Source: Rhodopirellula sp. SM50
Lineage (GTDB): Bacteria; Planctomycetota; Planctomycetia; Pirellulales; Pirellulaceae
Reading direction: 5' to 3'
DNA: 64,000 bases
Assembly: GCF_002289565.1 (NCBI RefSeq)
Contig: NZ_NTFY01000035.1
Location: 1 to 64,000, forward strand
Position numbers and translations under genes: made by a program
Part shown: positions 25,551 through 34,457 of the stretch, piece by piece
Layout: every line of letters begins with the position of its first letter
How positions within the stretch are numbered: position 1 is the first letter of the stretch
Notes under the pieces: model-generated
Told to the model about the DNA's origin: nothing
Database searches by the model: none
The model's input: only the letters and a program-made list of their open reading frames with translations

Positions 25551-26939
25551 ATGCGAACTTCGAAACCCTGTTTGTCACGACGCCGCGTCCTGCGCGCGGC
25601 CGGGTGCACGATCGCGCTTCCGGTGCTTGCATCCTTGCCTAACGTCCCGTTCGTCCACGAGGTTCGGGGAGCGGAACCGGAATCTGAGCTGCCTGAATCC
25701 GAACGCCAGCTGCCGAAACGGTTTTGTTGCATCTTTTTTCCCAACGGCGTCAGTCTGCCGCCGGCGGGACATCCGGCCCACGAAGACTGGCACTGGTTTC
25801 CCCACAGCGTTGGCCGCGACTATGTTCTGACACGTCCGCTGGAGCCGTTGACAACACTTCGTGACGAGCTGACGATCTTGTCGGGGCTTTCCCATCCCGC
25901 GATGCGAACATCGATTGCCCACATCACCGCCGATTGTTTTCTGACCGGAGCGGATTCGTCGCGAGTGTACACCAACAGTATTTCGTTGGACCAGTTGATC
26001 GCGAAACACCTGGGGACTCAAACCCGTTTTCCGTCGTTGACGCTATCGAGTGACGGAGGCGTGGGCACACCCGGCCGCACGCAAACGCTTTCGTTTTCCG
26101 CATCGGGACGTCCGATCCCAAGTCTTTCCGAGCCCCGTGCCATTTTCAATCGATTGTTCGGCGTTGAGAAACAGACGCTCGCCGAACAACGCCGACAGTT
26201 TGGCCGAAATCGAAGCATTCTCGACAACGTCTTGGAGGAGACAACGGCGCTGGGGCGAAATCTGTCGACGGCCGACCGTCAACGCCTGGAAGAGTACACG
26301 ACAGCGGTTCGAGAAATCGAGATTCGGTTGGCAAACGCCGACCGCTGGTTGGACGTCGAGCGGCCAAGTGTCGATCCGGACGACTTCGAGCTGACGGCCA
26401 CGCCGCGCGACGACGCCGAAGAGTACATCCGAGTGATCTACGATCTGATGTACGTCGCATTGCTCACCGATTCCACGCGGGCAATCACTTACCAGATCAC
26501 CAGTGAAGACGCGAAAGGAATCGGTGACCGCTTTCCCAACGCGATCGGTTTGCCGGGACACCACTCGCTCAGTCATGGGACCGCCAAGGATACCGGTTAC
26601 GAGAATTGGGCACGGTATGATCGATTCTTGACGACTCAGTTCGCCTACTTCCTCGAGCGCATTCGCTCGACCTCCGATCCGTTCCAACAAGGATCGTTGC
26701 TGGATCACACCAGTGTTTTGTACGGGTGCAGCACCAGTCGCACTCATCAAGCCGTCAACTACCCACTGATTCTTGCCGGTGGCAAAGCGATGGGGTTCGC
26801 TCACGGATCGCACAAGCGTTTCGACGAGTCACGTCACCGTCTATCGGATCTGTACGTCACCCTGCTTCAGCAGTTTGGAATCGAAGTCGACAGGTTTGCC
26901 GATAGCACCACATCGCTGGGCGAGGTACTGAAAGCTTGA
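25551..26939 (+). CDS. DUF1552 protein with twin-arginine-type signal
   Basis: The protein is 462 residues from the ATG at 25551; the frame is open upstream through the end of the previous gene, but those residues have no signal. The N-terminus SRRRVLRAAGCTIALPVLASL is a Tat-like signal. Family phrases are visible: RFCCIFFPNGVSLPPAG, LTILSGLSHP, TADCFLTGAD, SLDQLIAKHLG, VYDLMYVALLTDSTRAITYQ near the centre, and HHSLSHGTAKD. DUF1552 proteins are exported and nearly always accompany DUF1592 proteins in planctomycetes. The function is not established; the fold is thought to be related to sulfatase or alkaline phosphatase families. It is co-transcribed with the preceding gene. Confidence 0.9.
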   Translation: MRTSKPCLSRRRVLRAAGCTIALPVLASLPNVPFVHEVRGAEPESELPESERQLPKRFCCIFFPNGVSLPPAGHPAHEDWHWFPHSVGRDYVLTRPLEPLTTLRDELTILSGLSHPAMRTSIAHITADCFLTGADSSRVYTNSISLDQLIAKHLGTQTRFPSLTLSSDGGVGTPGRTQTLSFSASGRPIPSLSEPRAIFNRLFGVEKQTLAEQRRQFGRNRSILDNVLEETTALGRNLSTADRQRLEEYTTAVREIEIRLANADRWLDVERPSVDPDDFELTATPRDDAEEYIRVIYDLMYVALLTDSTRAITYQITSEDAKGIGDRFPNAIGLPGHHSLSHGTAKDTGYENWARYDRFLTTQFAYFLERIRSTSDPFQQGSLLDHTSVLYGCSTSRTHQAVNYPLILAGGKAMGFAHGSHKRFDESRHRLSDLYVTLLQQFGIEVDRFADSTTSLGEVLKA

Positions 26940-26948
26940 CCGTTCGGC

Positions 26949-27269
26949 CTAAAGTCGTCGCGCCACTGCCTTGCCGCCGAGTGACAGGGCCAGCACCAAG
27001 ACCAGGATGCCGCCGATCAACAGCCCGCCGCCGAGACCCATCGCTTCGGCGGCAGAGGCGATGTACAGCTGGTTCCAATCGATCGGCCGCAGTTCTTCGC
27101 CGCTGATCAGGGCCGAGCCCGCCCAGATCAAGAATCCGGCGCCGGCGGTAAACAGGACGACCGAGACGACGCACGCCAAGATTCGTCCCACCCGGGGAAC
27201 CGCCAACGCGACGCCGACCAACGCGCCAAATAGTCCGCCCACGATCAAGCTGGTGATGTCAAGTGGCAT
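26949..27269 (-). CDS. Small integral membrane protein
   Basis: The protein is 106 residues with three clear hydrophobic helices (LIVGGLFGALVGVALAV, LACVVSVVLFTAGAGFLIWA and MGLGGGLLIGGILVLVLALSL) and little else. It has no known family by eye. It converges with the DUF1552 gene, with only nine bases between the two stop codons. An alternating Gly pattern (GGLFGALVG, GLGGGLLIGG) suggests packed helices. Function unknown. Confidence 0.7.
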   Translation of the reverse strand: MPLDITSLIVGGLFGALVGVALAVPRVGRILACVVSVVLFTAGAGFLIWAGSALISGEELRPIDWNQLYIASAAEAMGLGGGLLIGGILVLVLALSLGGKAVARRL

Positions 27270-27414
27270 GGTTAATTATCCCGGTTGTGACGTTCTCAAA
27301 AGGTGCGGATTCTCGATCCGCCACCCCATGATACTCCGCGACCGACCACGCATTCAGGAAAGTGACCCGCAGCCTGGACACACAATGCGATTGCCGAGAT
27401 TGAACCGGATTCGA

Positions 27415-28017
27415 TCAGGGCGCTGTTGCAGGAGTCAACATGCCGCTTGGCAACAATCGCAACACCTGCTCGACCTGACGCAGATTCTGTTGCGTTTCGG
27501 GATCGGAAAGCAATTTCAAAATCTCGGCCGTCTGCTCCAGCGTCTCCGGCAGCTTCGTCACCATTTGCAGGAACTCCGTTGCAGCCGCGGTACCGTCGTC
27601 GAGATACTCGATCGACTCGGCACCGAGCCGTTCAGTGGTCGCCCGATCCAGTGCGATCGTGATGTTGCCATCGCCTCGGATCACATTGCCCGATCCGAGA
27701 TCCAGTTCGAAGGAACCGTTGAGTTGCACGCGGACGGGAGCATCGTTCGGAGTGGGTTTCGGGTGTTTGGCACGGCTGGACTTTCGTTCACGCGATACCC
27801 GTTTGTTTCGCCGACCCGTGCGTTTCGTCGGCCGGTCTGTGGCAGCGCTGTCGGTGCCCCGCTGATCGACGGAGTCATTTTGCTGCGGACGCTGATCGGC
27901 AAATGCTGGTTGCGACATCGCAATGATCGCAAGGGACAGCATTGCGACGCGGAAGACGGCGAGGCCATCGCAAAGACCGTGGCAAGGGCGCCATGGGGTG
28001 TGTCGATCGAAATTCAT
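27415..28017 (-). CDS. Secreted basic protein of unknown function
   Basis: The protein is 200 residues from the ATG at 28017, chosen because ggag lies upstream on the minus strand (ggagaggcggagcacg) and because a signal peptide (AMLSLAIIAMSQPAFADQ) follows; the frame extends to 28134 without support. After the signal there is a Lys/Arg-rich, low-complexity segment (TKRTGRRNKRVSRERKSSR), then a short beta-rich part (VQLNGSFELDLGSGNVIRG) and a helical C-terminus (TLEQTAEILKLLSDPETQQN). No domain was recognised. It is divergent from the polysaccharide lyase-like gene at 28202. Confidence 0.65.
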   Translation of the reverse strand: MNFDRHTPWRPCHGLCDGLAVFRVAMLSLAIIAMSQPAFADQRPQQNDSVDQRGTDSAATDRPTKRTGRRNKRVSRERKSSRAKHPKPTPNDAPVRVQLNGSFELDLGSGNVIRGDGNITIALDRATTERLGAESIEYLDDGTAAATEFLQMVTKLPETLEQTAEILKLLSDPETQQNLRQVEQVLRLLPSGMLTPATAP

Positions 28018-28201
28018 CGTGCTCCGCCTCTCCGTGTCACATCTTGTTCCGGCAAACCGGCTATCGTAGTCGAAGCTCTCGGTCCGCGCGGTTGATCGAA
28101 GTGCGATGCCTGGGGCGTATTGGACAATCTTCACACGAGAACAACCTAGAATGGCGCGACATCGTCTCCGCCGCCCAACCTATTGGAAATAGATCAAACT
28201 C

Positions 28202-29704
28202 ATGCGCTTCTTCCGACACGCTCTCCTGCTCGTCGTCTTCGCCATTGGATGCCCAGTACGAGCCGATCGTGCGGATTGGGTCGAGGGATCGTCAACTCAA
28301 AACGATGGGGCGAATCGCGAACACTACAACCGCGCCGCGATTTTGCCCTGGAATCACTTCATGGGGGATTGGCGGGATGCCAACGACACCGCACAAGGTG
28401 ACGTGGCGTATGCCGTGACTGAAGTGATCGACGACGACACACGCAAATCTGTTCGTTGGGATGTCACGATGTTGGTGAAGCAGTGGACCGCACAGGAGTA
28501 TCCGAACCAAGGCCTGTTTCTGCGCGTCACCGACGGCCGGGGACGGATCGTCTTCGCCAGTCGCGAAAGTCCCGAGACGTCGCTGCGTCCGGCGCTGGAA
28601 GTCATCGGTGAGGGCGGAACGATCACGCTCGCTGCCAGCGCTGATACCTATCTGACCGCGTCGACCTATCGCAGCCAAGGCCGGGCGGAGCAGATGCGTG
28701 TCTCGGCCGCACCGGAACACGTGTTGATCCGGTTTGACTTGGACGAACTCGATCAACTTGGCGCGATCGATGAAGCAAGCTTGGTTCTTCAGTCGACCCA
28801 CCAGTACGGATCGGCGCGCATCGGTGTGTTCCGTTGCCGGCAAGGACACGATGAGCCGGCCACGCAACCGGTCTTGGGGCTTGCGGCCAAGTACAAAGAC
28901 GATCAGGGCATTTCCGCCGATCCCGATGTGATCTTCGCCACCGGTTTTGAACGTGACGACTGGCAGGACGAATGGACGGTCGCCGAGCCGAAAGACAAGA
29001 TCGACACGATCGCCGCGGACACGAACTTTCAACGCTTTGAAGCTCTGCAAGGCCGCGCGTTGCGATCACGCATCGCCAAGGGGGCGCTGACCGCTCTCAA
29101 CACGACCTATCAGTTCGGCCAGGAAACCGGTGCCGAGCCCGATGAGATCTACTTTCGTTACTACCTGCGTTTGGGTGACGATTGGAACCAAACCCTGCAA
29201 GGCGGCAAGATGCCAGGGATCAGTGGCACCTACGGACGCGGCGGCTGGGGCGGGCGGAAGAGCGACGGCATCAACGGATGGTCGGCGCGGGGGCTGTTTC
29301 GCATGACCGTTCCCCGCGGCAACCCGCTCGGTGGAACCACGCCGGTCGGATTCTATTGTTATCACGCCGACATGGAAGGTTCCTACGGCACCAACTGGAT
29401 CTGGAACAAGGACTACCGCGGCTACTTGGAGCGGAATCGCTGGTATGCGATCGAACAATATTGTCGCCTCAATACGCCCGGCGAAAAGGATGGCGTCTTG
29501 AAGGCTTGGGTCGATGGTCGATTGGCGTTTGAGAAAACCGACATCCGATTTCGTCTCACCGACGAATTAAGCATCGAACAGGTTTGGATGAACATTTATC
29601 ACGGCGGCAAACTCGCCTCGCCCCACGACCAACACGTGTTCATCGACAACGTGGTCATCGCTAAGGACTACATCGGCCCGATGACTATCTCCAGTAACCG
29701 TTGA
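28202..29704 (+). CDS. Putative secreted polysaccharide lyase with N-terminal DNRLRE-type domain
   Basis: The protein is 500 residues, with signal peptide MRFFRHALLLVVFAIGCPVR. Residues about 22-215 look like two DNRLRE-type carbohydrate-binding modules: WDVTMLVKQW matches the D-V-T-x-L-V-x-x-W signature, and ASADTYLTASTYRSQGRAE with HVLIRFDLDEL resembles a second one. From about residue 235 the sequence resembles polysaccharide lyase family 14/20-type enzymes: EIYFRYYLRLGDDW, GGKMPGISGTYGRGGWGG, GWSARGLFRMT, GFYCYHADMEG and WYAIEQYCRLNTPG. The catalytic Lys/Arg/Tyr could not be assigned by eye. Substrate could be an algal or glucuronic-acid polymer; this is inference. Its last 20 bases overlap the end of the convergent small secreted protein gene. 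Confidence 0.72.
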   Translation: MRFFRHALLLVVFAIGCPVRADRADWVEGSSTQNDGANREHYNRAAILPWNHFMGDWRDANDTAQGDVAYAVTEVIDDDTRKSVRWDVTMLVKQWTAQEYPNQGLFLRVTDGRGRIVFASRESPETSLRPALEVIGEGGTITLAASADTYLTASTYRSQGRAEQMRVSAAPEHVLIRFDLDELDQLGAIDEASLVLQSTHQYGSARIGVFRCRQGHDEPATQPVLGLAAKYKDDQGISADPDVIFATGFERDDWQDEWTVAEPKDKIDTIAADTNFQRFEALQGRALRSRIAKGALTALNTTYQFGQETGAEPDEIYFRYYLRLGDDWNQTLQGGKMPGISGTYGRGGWGGRKSDGINGWSARGLFRMTVPRGNPLGGTTPVGFYCYHADMEGSYGTNWIWNKDYRGYLERNRWYAIEQYCRLNTPGEKDGVLKAWVDGRLAFEKTDIRFRLTDELSIEQVWMNIYHGGKLASPHDQHVFIDNVVIAKDYIGPMTISSNR

Positions 29705-29993
29705 CGTCTTGGAAGAACTTGTAGTTGGGTGGCGGATTGCCGATGGCGCCGGGCCAGTCATGCGAACCCTTGATGCGTGGGCCGCTGGCGGCAGGTTGCC
29801 ACTGGCGAGTCGATCCCGAAGTTGTTCGTCGGGGCGAGGCGGATTGCCGGGGCGAAGTGGCGCGTGGGGCAAACAGGGCGCGGCCGCGAAAGAGGCGAAA
29901 CCCGCGGCCCGCCGAGGCTGTTTCGGCGTCGCCCAGGTTGAGGGTGCCCACCACGACGACGGCGGCGAAAAACCACTTGGCGTAGCGACTCAT
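29685..29993 (-). CDS. Small secreted Arg/Ser-rich protein
   Basis: The protein is 102 residues from the ATG at 29993 (aggaac lies just upstream on the minus strand); the longer frame to 30089 has no start support. It has a signal peptide (YAKWFFAAVVVVGTLNLGDA) followed by an Arg/Ser/Ala-rich, probably disordered region and a conserved-looking end, DWPGAIGNPPPNYKFFQDVNG (part of the C-terminus). No family was recognised. Its 3' end overlaps the lyase-like gene by 20 bases in convergent orientation. Confidence 0.6.
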   Translation of the reverse strand: MSRYAKWFFAAVVVVGTLNLGDAETASAGRGFRLFRGRALFAPRATSPRQSASPRRTTSGSTRQWQPAASGPRIKGSHDWPGAIGNPPPNYKFFQDVNGYWR

Positions 29994-30181
29994 TGAACTG
30001 TTCCTCGATTTCAGACGGAGAGGGTTCGGTGGACGGCTCTCGGTGAATGGACGCGACCGAGGCCCCAGTCTAACAAGCGGACAAGACACGTTTGTGTGAC
30101 ACCCTATTCGAATAATAAGTTGTGGCAGACGACGAGTTGGCGGTCATGCGACCTGTGTAGACACCAATGCCATCTACATTG

Positions 30182-30202
30182 ACGCCAAGCGGGGCGTTTT
30201 TT
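30182..30202 (+). terminator. Terminator-like hairpin
   Basis: The stem acgcc (30182-30186) pairs with ggcgt (30193-30197), followed by six T residues (30197-30202). The stem is short. No gene ends close upstream on this strand, so it could end an unrecognised short transcript or be fortuitous. Confidence 0.3.
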
Positions 30203-30282
30203 GTTAGCGGTAGGGCGCGCCCCCTCCGGTCTTTCACGGTGTTGTTGAAACGCGGCCGGACGGCTCGCGGCCTGTCGATGTT

Positions 30283-30375
30283 GTGAGCCGTGACGCGTAA
30301 GCGGCCGGGCATTCCGGCGCCCGCCCGAGGCCTTACGGCCAGCGCCCGCCCGAGGCCTTACGGCCAGCGGCTCAC
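30283..30375. repeat. Palindromic repeat copy A, upstream of gcvP
   Basis: It begins gtgagccg and ends cggctcac, with the interior gacgcgtaagcggccgggca and the phrase cgcccgaggcc. A 25-bp unit (30319-30343) is exactly duplicated at 30344-30368. Copy B downstream of gcvP (33585-33652) has the same ends and only one unit. Both copies are followed by cattgactcaac. Confidence 0.85.
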
Positions 30376-30591
30376 CATTGACTCAACAGATCCCGATTGA
30401 ACCGACAGCCCGCTCGCGCCTTTCTGCGAACACCTTTAGAGCCAAAGTAGATGGCATTGAACGAACGCCTCCGGGGGCGGGGCGAGGGGGCCTGCGGACA
30501 CAAACGCAATTTAGCCCAATGACACAATCTTCTCGCTGTTCTACGATAGGACTCTTCAAATTCTTCCCGCGCAACGAAGAACCACTCTCCG

Positions 30592-33567
30592 ATGAGCATC
30601 GCGTCCACCAAGCCCTCTTTGAGCGAAATGCAAGCCAATGGCTCTGCCGCCACCCGTATCCTGAACTTTGCGGATGGATTTTCCAAACGACACATCGGGC
30701 CATCCGAAGCGGACCTGGAAATGATGCTCGCCACGGTCGGGTTTGAGTCACTCGACGGGCTCTCCGATGCGACGGTACCGGCCGACATTCGGCTCGGCAG
30801 AGAGCTGGATATCCCCGAAGCGCGCGGGGAGCGGGAGTTTCTTTCGGCGCTCAAAACGATTGCCGGAAAAAATAAAGTCCATCGATCATGCATCGGTATG
30901 GGCTACACCGACACCGTGACCCCGCCGGTGATCCTTCGCAACGTGCTGGAGAATCCGGGCTGGTACACCCAGTACACCCCTTACCAGGCGGAGATCGCAC
31001 AGGGGCGGTTGGAGGCATTGTTGAATTTCCAAACGATGATCGCCGACCTGACCGGTTTGCCCTTGGCCGGGGCGAGCCTGCTGGACGAGGCGACCGCGGC
31101 GGCCGAAGCGATGACGATGTGCTACTCCATCGCGTCGCACAAGAAGTCAGGGTTCTGGGCCAGCGACGCGTGCCATCCGCAAACCCTGGCGCTGTTGGCG
31201 ACGCGTGCGGAGGGTTTGGGGATCGATCTGAAGGTCGGCCCCATCGACGAGATCGACTTTGGATACGGCCAGGGGGGGCTTTGCGGAGTGTTGGTTCAGT
31301 ATCCGACCACCGAAGGCCGGATCGAGGACTATCGCGAGGTCGCTGAGAAAGCCAAGCAGTCCGGCTGCATGACTGTCGCGGCGGCCGATATCCTCGGCTT
31401 GACCCTGCTGACGCCGCCGGGCGAGTGGGGCGCCGACATTTGCGTCGGCAGCGCGCAGCGTTTCGGCGTGCCGATGGGGTTGGGCGGCCCACATGCGGCT
31501 TACATCTCGACCCACGAAAAACACGCCCGCAAGCTGCCCGGGCGGATCATCGGGATCTCCAAAGACGTCCATGGCAATCGGGCGCTGCGGATGGCCATCC
31601 AAACACGCGAGCAACACATTCGTCGCGACAAGGCGACCAGCAACATCTGCACCGCGCAGGCCTTGTTGGCGATCATCAGTTCGTTCTACGGCGTTTACCA
31701 CGGCCCCGAAGGACTCGCTGCGATCGGTCGCCGCACCCAAGCTTACACCGCCGCCCTGGCCAAGGGCCTGGCACGACTGGGACACGAAACGCTCGGCGAC
31801 GGGCCGATCTTCGACACCATCCGCATCCGACTGGGCAAGGGCCGCACCCACGCGGCGCGTCAGGTTGCCGATGCGGCTCGCGAACGGCTGATCAACCTGC
31901 GTGAATACGACGACGGAACCCTGGGCGTGACGCTCGATGAAACCGCCGATCGCGGCTTGGTCGCCGACCTATTGGCCGCATTTAATTTCGGCCATTACAC
32001 CGGGTTCGATGTCGATGCATTGGTCAACGAAGCCGCCGAGGATGGAACGCTGGACCTGGGATCGTTCACCCGCACGACGCCGTTCATGAACCACGAGGTC
32101 TTTCACAGCTATCGCAGCGAAACGGAATTGCTGCGTTACATCTTTAAACTGATGGGCCGTGACCTCTCGCTGGCCAATAGCATGATTCCGCTGGGGTCGT
32201 GCACGATGAAGCTGAACGGGACCAGCGAGATGATTCCGGTCACGTGGCCGGAGTTTGCCAACATCCATCCCTTCGCCCCCGACGTGCAGTGGCGCGGCTA
32301 CACGCACATGTTCCGCGAACTGGAACGCTGGCTGTGCGAAGTCACCGGGTTCGCCGCGGTCAGCTTGCAGCCCAACGCCGGATCGCAAGGCGAATACGCC
32401 GGCTTGCTTGTGATTCGAGCCTACCATGAACAGATGGCCAAAGCGGAAGGTCGGGAAAACGTCCGCGATGTTTGCTTGATCCCGACCTCCGCCCACGGGA
32501 CCAATCCCGCCTCGGCGGTGATGGCGGGGATGAAGGTGGTGGCGATCAAGTGTGACGATCGCGGCGACATCGACATGGATGACTTGCGGGCCAAGGCAGA
32601 AAAACACTCCGATCACCTGTCCGCATTGATGATCACCTATCCGTCGACGCACGGTGTCTTTGAACCGACGATCCGCGAAGTGTGTGATGTGATTCACCAG
32701 CACGGTGGCCAGGTCTATATGGATGGCGCGAACATGAACGCCCAGGTCGGATTGACCAGCCCGGGAATCTGCGGCGCCGACGTCTGCCACTTGAATCTGC
32801 ACAAAACGTTCTGCATCCCGCACGGCGGCGGCGGCCCGGGGATGGGGCCGATCGGCGTCGCCAAGCAGTTGGTGCCGTTCTTGCCCGGCCACCCGGTCGA
32901 ACGCCCCGACTCCGCCGGCGAGTTTGCGATCGGGCCGGTCGCCGCAGCCCCGTACGGCAGCCCCAGCATTCTGACGATCAGTTACGTCTACATCGCCTTG
33001 ATGGGCGCGGCGGGGCTGAAGAAAGCCACGCAAGTCGCGATTCTAAATGCCAACTACATGGCGAAACGACTCAGCGAACACTTCGACGTGCTCTACACCG
33101 ATGCAAACGGATTCGTCGCCCATGAGTTTATCATCGATTGCCGCAGCTTTGAGAAATCCGCCGGCATCAAGACCGACGACATCGCCAAGCGATTGATGGA
33201 CTACGGATTCCACGCGCCGACGATGTCGTGGCCCGTTGCCGGAACGTTGATGATCGAGCCGACCGAAAGCGAATCCAAAGACGAGCTGGATCGATTCTGT
33301 GACGCGCTGATTGCGATTCGCAAAGAGATCGAAGCGATCGAAAACGGGGAGCTGGATCGCGAGGACAACCCGCTCCGCAACTCGCCCCACACGATGCAGG
33401 AAATCGGCGGCGACGACTGGTCGCATCCTTACACCCGCGAGCAAGCGGCTTGGCCGACAGCGTGGTTGCGCGATGCGAAGTTCTGGCCGACCGTCGGCCG
33501 GATCGACAACACCTATGGCGATCGAAACCTGGTCTGCGCCTGCGTGCCGATGAGCGACTACGAGTGA
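30592..33567 (+). CDS. gcvP: Glycine dehydrogenase (decarboxylating), P-protein of the glycine cleavage system
   Basis: The enzyme decarboxylates glycine with pyridoxal phosphate and passes the aminomethyl group to the lipoyl H-protein in the cytoplasm. The protein is 991 residues, matching the single-chain form of about 950-990. Two related halves are visible. The N-half has [17 protein letters not shown], the family-typical [26 protein letters not shown] and [19 protein letters not shown]. The C-half has [32 protein letters not shown] and [13 protein letters not shown]. The PLP lysine is Lys738 in [18 protein letters not shown]. No gcvT or gcvH is adjacent, so the other system proteins must be encoded elsewhere. 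It is flanked by two copies of a palindromic repeat. Confidence 0.97.
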   Translation: MSIASTKPSLSEMQANGSAATRILNFADGFSKRHIGPSEADLEMMLATVGFESLDGLSDATVPADIRLGRELDIPEARGEREFLSALKTIAGKNKVHRSCIGMGYTDTVTPPVILRNVLENPGWYTQYTPYQAEIAQGRLEALLNFQTMIADLTGLPLAGASLLDEATAAAEAMTMCYSIASHKKSGFWASDACHPQTLALLATRAEGLGIDLKVGPIDEIDFGYGQGGLCGVLVQYPTTEGRIEDYREVAEKAKQSGCMTVAAADILGLTLLTPPGEWGADICVGSAQRFGVPMGLGGPHAAYISTHEKHARKLPGRIIGISKDVHGNRALRMAIQTREQHIRRDKATSNICTAQALLAIISSFYGVYHGPEGLAAIGRRTQAYTAALAKGLARLGHETLGDGPIFDTIRIRLGKGRTHAARQVADAARERLINLREYDDGTLGVTLDETADRGLVADLLAAFNFGHYTGFDVDALVNEAAEDGTLDLGSFTRTTPFMNHEVFHSYRSETELLRYIFKLMGRDLSLANSMIPLGSCTMKLNGTSEMIPVTWPEFANIHPFAPDVQWRGYTHMFRELERWLCEVTGFAAVSLQPNAGSQGEYAGLLVIRAYHEQMAKAEGRENVRDVCLIPTSAHGTNPASAVMAGMKVVAIKCDDRGDIDMDDLRAKAEKHSDHLSALMITYPSTHGVFEPTIREVCDVIHQHGGQVYMDGANMNAQVGLTSPGICGADVCHLNLHKTFCIPHGGGGPGMGPIGVAKQLVPFLPGHPVERPDSAGEFAIGPVAAAPYGSPSILTISYVYIALMGAAGLKKATQVAILNANYMAKRLSEHFDVLYTDANGFVAHEFIIDCRSFEKSAGIKTDDIAKRLMDYGFHAPTMSWPVAGTLMIEPTESESKDELDRFCDALIAIRKEIEAIENGELDREDNPLRNSPHTMQEIGGDDWSHPYTREQAAWPTAWLRDAKFWPTVGRIDNTYGDRNLVCACVPMSDYE

Positions 33568-33584
33568 ATAGGCTTGTTGATTTT

Positions 33585-33652
33585 GTGAGCCGCGACGCGT
33601 AAGCGGCCGGGCACTGCGGCGCCCGCCCGAGGCCTGACGGCCAGCGGCTCAC
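33585..33652. repeat. Palindromic repeat copy B, downstream of gcvP
   Basis: Ends gtgagccg and cggctcac, interior nearly identical to copy A (gacgcgtaagcggccgggca) but with a single 25-bp unit. It starts 18 bases after the gcvP stop codon and lies between convergent genes, where it could fold into a strong hairpin. Confidence 0.85.
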
Positions 33653-33684
33653 CATTGACTCAACCCATCCCATTCCATCGACGG

Positions 33685-34455
33685 TCAGCCGTCGGATGCG
33701 CCGTCAGCCGGCATGGTCACGGCCGGCTCGTCGGGGCTGGGCGTCGATTCCTGTTCGAGCATTTTTTGCAGCATCGGCATGACGACGCTTTGATAGACGC
33801 CGCGGGCCATCGGAAAACGCTTCATCAATTCGAAGGTGTCGTACAACTGCTGTCCGCCGGCCGCGTCGGTCGGGACACGCATCTGGCGGCCTTGGGCGTC
33901 CACCATCACGGTTTCAAAACGCCAATCTCCCGATTCGTCGCGGGTTCGAACCACGTCGGAGAGCTGTGCGGTGTTGGTATCGAAGGCTCCTTCTGCGGGC
34001 GGTGTTTTGTCGGCGTATTGATCGACGTCCAGCCCGAGTGACTGGGCGATCGTCGCGGAGGCCTGCTGGACCGATTGCTCGTTGGCGACCGACTCAAGCC
34101 GTTTGAGATTCTTTTCCAGTTCAGTCAGCTTTCGCTCGTCGGAAAGTGTTTCGGCCGATCGGATTTGCGATTGGATCGATTGTTCGATCTCTTGGGGTGA
34201 GACCTCCGCCGGCGCTTGGGCGACGTGGTCGAGTTCCGCGGGGACCGCTCGCGTTGATCTCTCGGCAGACGGATCGACGTTCGGTTTGCTGGACGAGGAG
34301 GTGTCGGATTCGGCCTCCGATGCACCGCCGCCAGCGCCTGTGACTTGGGGACCGGATGCGACTTGCGGTCGGGGCACATACCACACCAGCAACACGACCA
34401 GCAGGATGGCGTGAACGGCGAGTGAGATTCCGATAGCGAGTCGTTTGCGAGTCAT
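33685..34455 (-). CDS. TonB-like anchored periplasmic protein of unknown function
   Basis: The protein is 256 residues from the ATG at 34455, two bases after the pdxH stop; the frame extends further upstream inside pdxH. The N-terminus KRLAIGISLAVHAILLVVLL followed by VWYVPRP is the uncleaved helix seen in TonB/TolA-type proteins, and a Gly/Ser/Pro-rich linker follows. Residues about 80-130 (EIEQSIQSQIRSAETL and KLTELEKNLKRLES) suggest a coiled coil. The C-terminal part (FETVMVDAQGRQMRVP, YDTFELMKRFPMARGVYQ) does not match the TonB C-terminal domain by eye. It is in an operon with pdxH. Role unknown. Confidence 0.75.
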   Translation of the reverse strand: MTRKRLAIGISLAVHAILLVVLLVWYVPRPQVASGPQVTGAGGGASEAESDTSSSSKPNVDPSAERSTRAVPAELDHVAQAPAEVSPQEIEQSIQSQIRSAETLSDERKLTELEKNLKRLESVANEQSVQQASATIAQSLGLDVDQYADKTPPAEGAFDTNTAQLSDVVRTRDESGDWRFETVMVDAQGRQMRVPTDAAGGQQLYDTFELMKRFPMARGVYQSVVMPMLQKMLEQESTPSPDEPAVTMPADGASDG

Positions 34456-34457
34456 GT

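Larger units (their letters stand above)
29994..30591. other. Long intergenic region upstream of gcvP
   Basis: About 600 bases with no supportable gene. It holds a terminator-like hairpin (30182-30202), a dispersed repeat (30205-30233, related to 11552-11580) and palindromic repeat copy A (30283-30375). The gcvP promoter must lie here, but no clear hexamers stand out. No glycine riboswitch was recognised. Confidence 0.55.

Noticed and set aside
33685-34455. TonB or TolA identification
   Set aside because: The anchor fits, but the C-terminal domain does not show the TonB signature, so only TonB-like topology is claimed. The same holds for 46881-47807.
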